In this document: positions 62,059 to 64,000 of the stretch, piece by piece | How positions within the stretch are numbered: the first letter of the stretch is position 1 | Layout: every line of letters starts with the position of its first letter | Source: Carya illinoinensis | Lineage: Eukaryota; Streptophyta; Magnoliopsida; Fagales; Juglandaceae | Assembly (NCBI RefSeq): GCF_018687715.1 | Contig: NC_056755.1 | Coordinates: 40,791,501 to 40,855,500 of the forward strand | DNA length: 64,000 nt | Direction: 5' to 3' | The notes under the pieces: model-generated | Database searches by the model: none | Told to the model about the DNA's origin: nothing | The model's input: only the letters and a program-made list of their open reading frames with translations | Made by a program: the position numbers and the translations under genes

Positions 62059-64000
62059 TTAGTCTTCATCTTCGGATGTATTTTCCATGTTTGTTTCAGA
62101 ATCTCTTTGTATAACATCTTCGTCATCATCATCAAGCTCTTGTTCGTCATCCTTATCCACTTCCCCCCCGGATTCTTGTTCGTCTTCTTCTTCTGACTCT
62201 TCTTCTGTACTTTTCTCACTTTCTTCAATTGAGTGATAATTTAATGAAGACGGGTCGAGATGGATGAGTGGGACGTCATCTCTACATAAGGGGAGCAACT
62301 CGAGTGCACCGAGGTCAACAAATAAGTTAATACCCCCTCCTCCATCTTCCTGGTAGGCCTCTACATTTAGAGTGTCATCTTCATCTCCACTATTATCGTA
62401 ATCTGCACTCGTTCCTACTTCATATATATTTCGAGGGACAAATTTTTGTACAACTCGCCAAGTTATCTCTCCACTATCTTCATCAGCACTTTTCATTGGA
62501 TCAATCAAGTAATAGATTTGAGTAGCTTGACAAGCCAGTACGAATGGATCATCTTCGTACCATTTAGATGCAGTATTGACACTCGTAAAATGATTATCCC
62601 TATATATCGAATCCCGACCACCGCCTAGATCCCACCAATCACATTTAAAGACATATGTTATAGACCCACCCAGATATTTCAATCCGATAATATCACGAAC
62701 GACACCATAATAATCAATATCATCTGTTCCATGACTCCCCTCGACCAAGACACCACAGTTTTGAGTTTTTCTATTACGTTCACGGTCCAGAGTATGGAAT
62801 CTATAACCTCGAACTGTGCATGCAGTGTATCGAAGTGCTCTGTTTGATGGACCACGGGCCAATGCATACAATTCAAAAGAGACTGATCCGGGATCACGAG
62901 CACGTTGTTCCAATATCTAACAATTTAAATAATGTCATTTATTAAATATTAGCTAGAGTTAAAACTTTCATCATGTAACATATAGTATAGAGTTTAGTTC
63001 ATACACGTTGTTCAAACCATCCAGAAAATTCTGACTCGTGTCTTGCCACTATATCCTCGACGCCTTCCATCTTAAGTTTGTCCATGTGCTCACTGTATAG
63101 TATAAGTTATCATATTATTTTACATAACAATAGTTAAAGTTGTATATAATCTTTAAAATTATTTAAACCTTGTACAACGACATACCTGAGATAGTGATCA
63201 ATCTCCTGACAATTATTTAGTACGTACCACCGAACTTTACCCAACTCTGTATCAAGTAAATCGTAACCCGTTTGTGCACCCAAAGGTCGTACATTCTGAG
63301 AAAACACTGATAGCTCACGAGAAGGCGGAGCAGCAAGATCAGCATTTCGTTCTTGACGAATAAATCGTGTCTCAACACCACGAAGATATAAAGAGCAAAA
63401 TGTTAACCATTCATCGTGTATATAGGCCTCTGCTATTGAACCCTCAGCTCTGGCTTTATTCCCAACAGTGCGCTTCAGTCGACCTAAATATCTTTCGACT
63501 GGATACATCCAACGGAACTGTACTGGTCCACCCAACATGATCTCCCGGGGTAAATGTATTGCTAAATGGACCATGACATCAAAAAATGACGGTGGAAAGA
63601 TTTGCTCAAATTTACATAGTATAGTAGCAATGTCTTCTTCCAGTTTCTGCAGCATATCTCGCTTCACTACCCGAGCACACAAATCCTTAAAAAACATACA
63701 CAGTTCAGTTATGGCAACACGTACAGCAGATGTTAGCTTCCCACGAATTCCCACCGGTAATAACTTCTGCAAAAATACGTGACAGTCATGACTTTTCAAT
63801 CCACCAATTTTCCAGTCATCATGGCTTACGCATCTACTGATATTTGAAGCATAACCATCTGGCAACTTCACACCTTGCAACCATTTGCAGAAGTCCATCC
63901 TCTCCTCCCTTGTCATTGTAAAACATGCATGCGGCATGACCACCCTCTCACCATCCACTCGTAAATGCAAATTATGTTTAATTCCCATTCTCTCAAGATC
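62059..64000 (-). CDS. CACTA transposase TNPD, C-terminal part (DUF4218 and DUF4216), partial
   Basis: This is the catalytic CACTA transposase. The transcript enters from beyond the right edge. Visible exons are 64000-63186, 63092-63005 and 62916-62059, with GT-AG introns and matching phases (the codon split at HYL|R/S is restored). The first visible exon is the DUF4218 region: FCKWLQGVKLPDGYASNISR, GLKSHDCHVFLQKLLPVGIR, FEQIFPPSFFDVMVHLAIHL, FRWMYPVERYLGRLK and GSIAEAYIHDEWLTFCSLYL. The last exon is DUF4216: NCGVLVEGSHGTDDIDYYGV, YLGGSITYVFKCDWWDLG and DPFVLACQATQIYYL. The protein ends in a long Glu/Asp tail. The catalytic core (Tnp2-type) and N-terminal module lie outside the window. The frame is intact throughout. 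Confidence 0.9.

Larger units (their letters stand above)
59487..64000. mobile_element. CACTA transposon C, left part (continues beyond window)
   Basis: The left end reads TACTACAACAAAAATAGG, that is CACTA with the first C mutated to T. Inverted GTGACGGTT/AACCGTCAC pairs follow (59510-59690), then a dense block of ACGTTCGAACGT-like palindromes (59690-60140). Two - strand genes come next: a TNPA-like gene (60269-61956) and the 3' part of TNPD (62059 onward). Intact frames and splice sites suggest a young and possibly autonomous copy. The right end is outside the window, so the 3-bp duplication cannot be checked. Confidence 0.85.

Overview
The window is nuclear DNA of a flowering plant, most likely a woody eudicot. 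The host genes have spliced exons with GT-AG introns, the intergenic DNA is AT-rich, and almost every class of plant transposable element is present. The LINE tails, the tRNA-derived SINE and the host proteins would suit a rosid tree such as a member of Fagales, but the species is an inference that cannot be proven from the sequence alone. Only two host genes are well supported. The first is a CCR4-NOT subunit 10 (CNOT10) gene on the + strand: four in-frame exons lie between 3881 and 13459, and the N-terminal exon lies outside the window. The second is a hybrid proline-rich cell-wall protein (HyPRP) gene on the - strand at 25512-26174.

Layout. 1-3880: LINE fragments, two very short LINE tails and a SINE, probably inside CNOT10 intron 1. 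3881-13459: CNOT10, whose third visible intron is 7.1 kb long and holds LINE pieces and three hAT-like non-autonomous transposons. 14713-23966: a nearly complete Ty1/copia element with 1.4-kb LTRs and SIRE-like traits. It has decayed gag-pol and two paralogous antisense coiled-coil reading frames before the 3' LTR. 24053-24655: another hAT-like element with a perfect 8-bp target duplication. 25068-26275: HyPRP. 28370-43605: a 15.2-kb CACTA transposon (A) with a TCT duplication, a striking tandem array of hairpins at its left end, a transposase remnant, and a nested LINE and hAT element. 43951-50600: a decayed Ty3/gypsy chromovirus on the - strand. 53109-59232: a three-deep nest, with a MITE-like element hit by a solo LTR, which was hit by a 5.2-kb CACTA (B) carrying exons of a WDR48-like WD-repeat gene. 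59487-64000: the left end of a third CACTA (C), apparently the youngest. It has an intact six-exon TNPA-like gene and the end of a TNPD transposase gene.

How it fits together. The CNOT10 and HyPRP genes are islands in transposon DNA. The three CACTA elements share one architecture: CACTA termini, 3-bp duplications where both ends are visible, and dense inverted motifs near the ends. Each has its own motif: GGCAGCGATT/AATCGCTGCC in A, TTTCCGGC/GCCGGAAA in B, and GTGACGG plus ACGTTCGAACGT in C. In En/Spm such motifs are bound by TNPA, so C may hold both the binder and its sites. The least conventional content is the hairpin array of A, the WDR48 capture in B, the antisense gene pair of the copia element, and a set of hAT-like elements that share a TAGGN(N)TG-type end but differ completely inside.
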